Positions 5,771 through 6,418 of a DNA stretch of 6,418 nucleotides are shown here, one piece after another. The translations under genes and the position numbers were made by a program. The number at the start of each line of letters is the position of its first letter. Position 1 is the first letter of the stretch. The stretch is from Pseudomonadota bacterium (lineage in GTDB: Bacteria > Desulfobacterota > Desulfobulbia > Desulfobulbales > DAOVYS01), in contig DAOVYS010000161.1 of the NCBI GenBank assembly GCA_030635485.1, forward strand, positions 1-6,418. The letters run 5' to 3'. The notes beneath the pieces were generated by a model. That model worked only from the letters and a program-made list of their open reading frames with translations. It was not told where the DNA came from and did not search any database.

Positions 5771-5802
5771 ACTTTTTACGAGAGCGGACCCTAAGTAAAA
5801 GT
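5771..5802 (+). promoter_or_regulatory. Inverted repeat upstream of the phospholipase D gene
   Basis: ACTTTTTAC (5771-5779) and GTAAAAGT (5795-5802) are reverse complements apart from one extra T, separated by 15 bases. The repeat ends 5 nt before the ATG at 5808, where a Shine-Dalgarno sequence would be expected but is missing. It may be an operator or a structure that masks translation initiation, but its A/T-rich arms make chance quite possible. Confidence 0.25.
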
Positions 5803-5807
5803 CGAAA

Positions 5808-6418
5808 ATGTTTACAATCCTGGATATTGAAAATATTTCTCAAATTTTCTGGCCTTACATGGTCACGGTTTTTACCTTTGGAGTAATGATATGGGCGGCC
5901 GGACACGTGATTCTGAAGAAGAGGGATACTAAAGCTGCTACAGGATGGGTTGGTCTCATCTTTTTTTCTCCTTTGATGGGAGTATGTCTGTATTGGCTTT
6001 TCGGGATCAACAGGATACATAGGCGCGCCTGTATAAAATTGGCTGAAAAAGAAATTATTTCTCTACCGGAGCGTGATGCGGCAGTATCACCAATCGAAGT
6101 GGGAGAGAGGTTCGGGGGGGGGAAGTCCGGCCTTGCAATGTTATCTCAACTCACAGAGAAAGTGACCATGCATCCGCTTATGCAAGGAAATCAGATCGTG
6201 CCTCTGGTGAATGGAGACAAAGCTTATCCTGAAATGCTTTCAGCCGTTCAAAAAGCACGATGCTCAATATCTTTATCTACTTATATCTTTGAGAATGATA
6301 AATGGGGGAAAATTTTTAGGCAGGAACTAAGGAGAGCAGTAAACCGAGGAGTAGAGGTTCGGGTGCTGGTTGATGCGATTGGCGCCCGTTATTCTTTTCC
6401 TTCAATCGTGAAAGGACT
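5808..6418 (+). CDS. Cardiolipin synthase-type phospholipase D protein (N-terminal part)
   Basis: Incomplete gene: 203 codons are present with no stop before the window ends. Residues 14-36 and 46-66 are membrane segments of a PLDc_N-type anchor; the second carries the typical pattern GW, then SPLMG, then YWLFGINR (63-69). A charged linker follows (about 70-125), then the start of the first phospholipase D domain: STYIFENDKWG (157-167), the L-x-x-A-V-x-R-G-V-E-V-R-V-L-V-D pattern (174-189) and IGARYSF (191-197). The catalytic HKD motifs would lie beyond the edge. Family members join phosphatidylglycerol with a second phospholipid to make cardiolipin in the inner membrane; full length is usually about 480 residues. 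An in-frame TAA at 5796 limits the start to ATG 5808 or an internal codon; no clear Shine-Dalgarno sequence is seen. Nine consecutive G (6114-6122) encode Gly103-105 in the linker. It lies 89 bp after glmM with no terminator between. The subtype is not determined. Confidence 0.85.
   Translation, partial: MFTILDIENISQIFWPYMVTVFTFGVMIWAAGHVILKKRDTKAATGWVGLIFFSPLMGVCLYWLFGINRIHRRACIKLAEKEIISLPERDAAVSPIEVGERFGGGKSGLAMLSQLTEKVTMHPLMQGNQIVPLVNGDKAYPEMLSAVQKARCSISLSTYIFENDKWGKIFRQELRRAVNRGVEVRVLVDAIGARYSFPSIVKG

Noticed and set aside
5757..6020. Minus-strand open frame of 87 codons opposite the phospholipase D gene
   Set aside because: The opposite strand encodes clear membrane segments and a PLD domain in one continuous frame.

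Overview
The window carries six protein-coding genes, one of them cut by the right edge, and about 0.9 kb of non-coding DNA. Nearly all of the non-coding DNA lies in the divergent gap at 2020-2505, with shorter gaps at 1512-1734, 4263-4365 and 5719-5807. Base composition is moderate. Consensus-like sigma-70 promoter elements, a cdaA-cdaR-glmM cluster and a two-membrane-segment cardiolipin synthase are together most compatible with a Gram-negative deltaproteobacterium (Desulfobacterota, for example a sulfate reducer). This is an inference from gene order and protein style; there is no rRNA or other decisive marker.

Left part, minus strand: rpsT (ribosomal protein S20) is followed downstream by a rho-independent terminator and then by trpE (anthranilate synthase component I). 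trpE ends 14 bases from the left edge, so its usual partner trpG, if adjacent, lies outside. rpsT has a textbook promoter (TTGACA, 17 bp, TATTAT), a leader with a 9-bp hairpin, a good Shine-Dalgarno sequence and a UUG start codon.

Middle, plus strand: after the divergent gap comes cdaA (membrane diadenylate cyclase, makes c-di-AMP), overlapped by 28 bp by cdaR (membrane-anchored YbbR-repeat regulator of CdaA), then glmM (phosphoglucosamine mutase). This is the conserved module that ties c-di-AMP signalling to synthesis of the peptidoglycan precursor UDP-GlcNAc. The cdaA leader is unusual. It contains an inverted pair of degenerate repeats, a 5-copy GCTAANN heptamer array and a 12-position hairpin just before the gene.

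Right part: after an 89-bp gap an incomplete plus-strand gene begins. It encodes the N-terminal 203 residues of a cardiolipin-synthase-type phospholipase D protein; the catalytic HKD motifs lie beyond the window.

I see no tRNA, rRNA, CRISPR array, insertion sequence or phage gene. The genes are housekeeping and well known. The stretch most worth a second look is the repeat-rich cdaA leader (about 2321-2480). I do not see a clearly new multi-gene system here.
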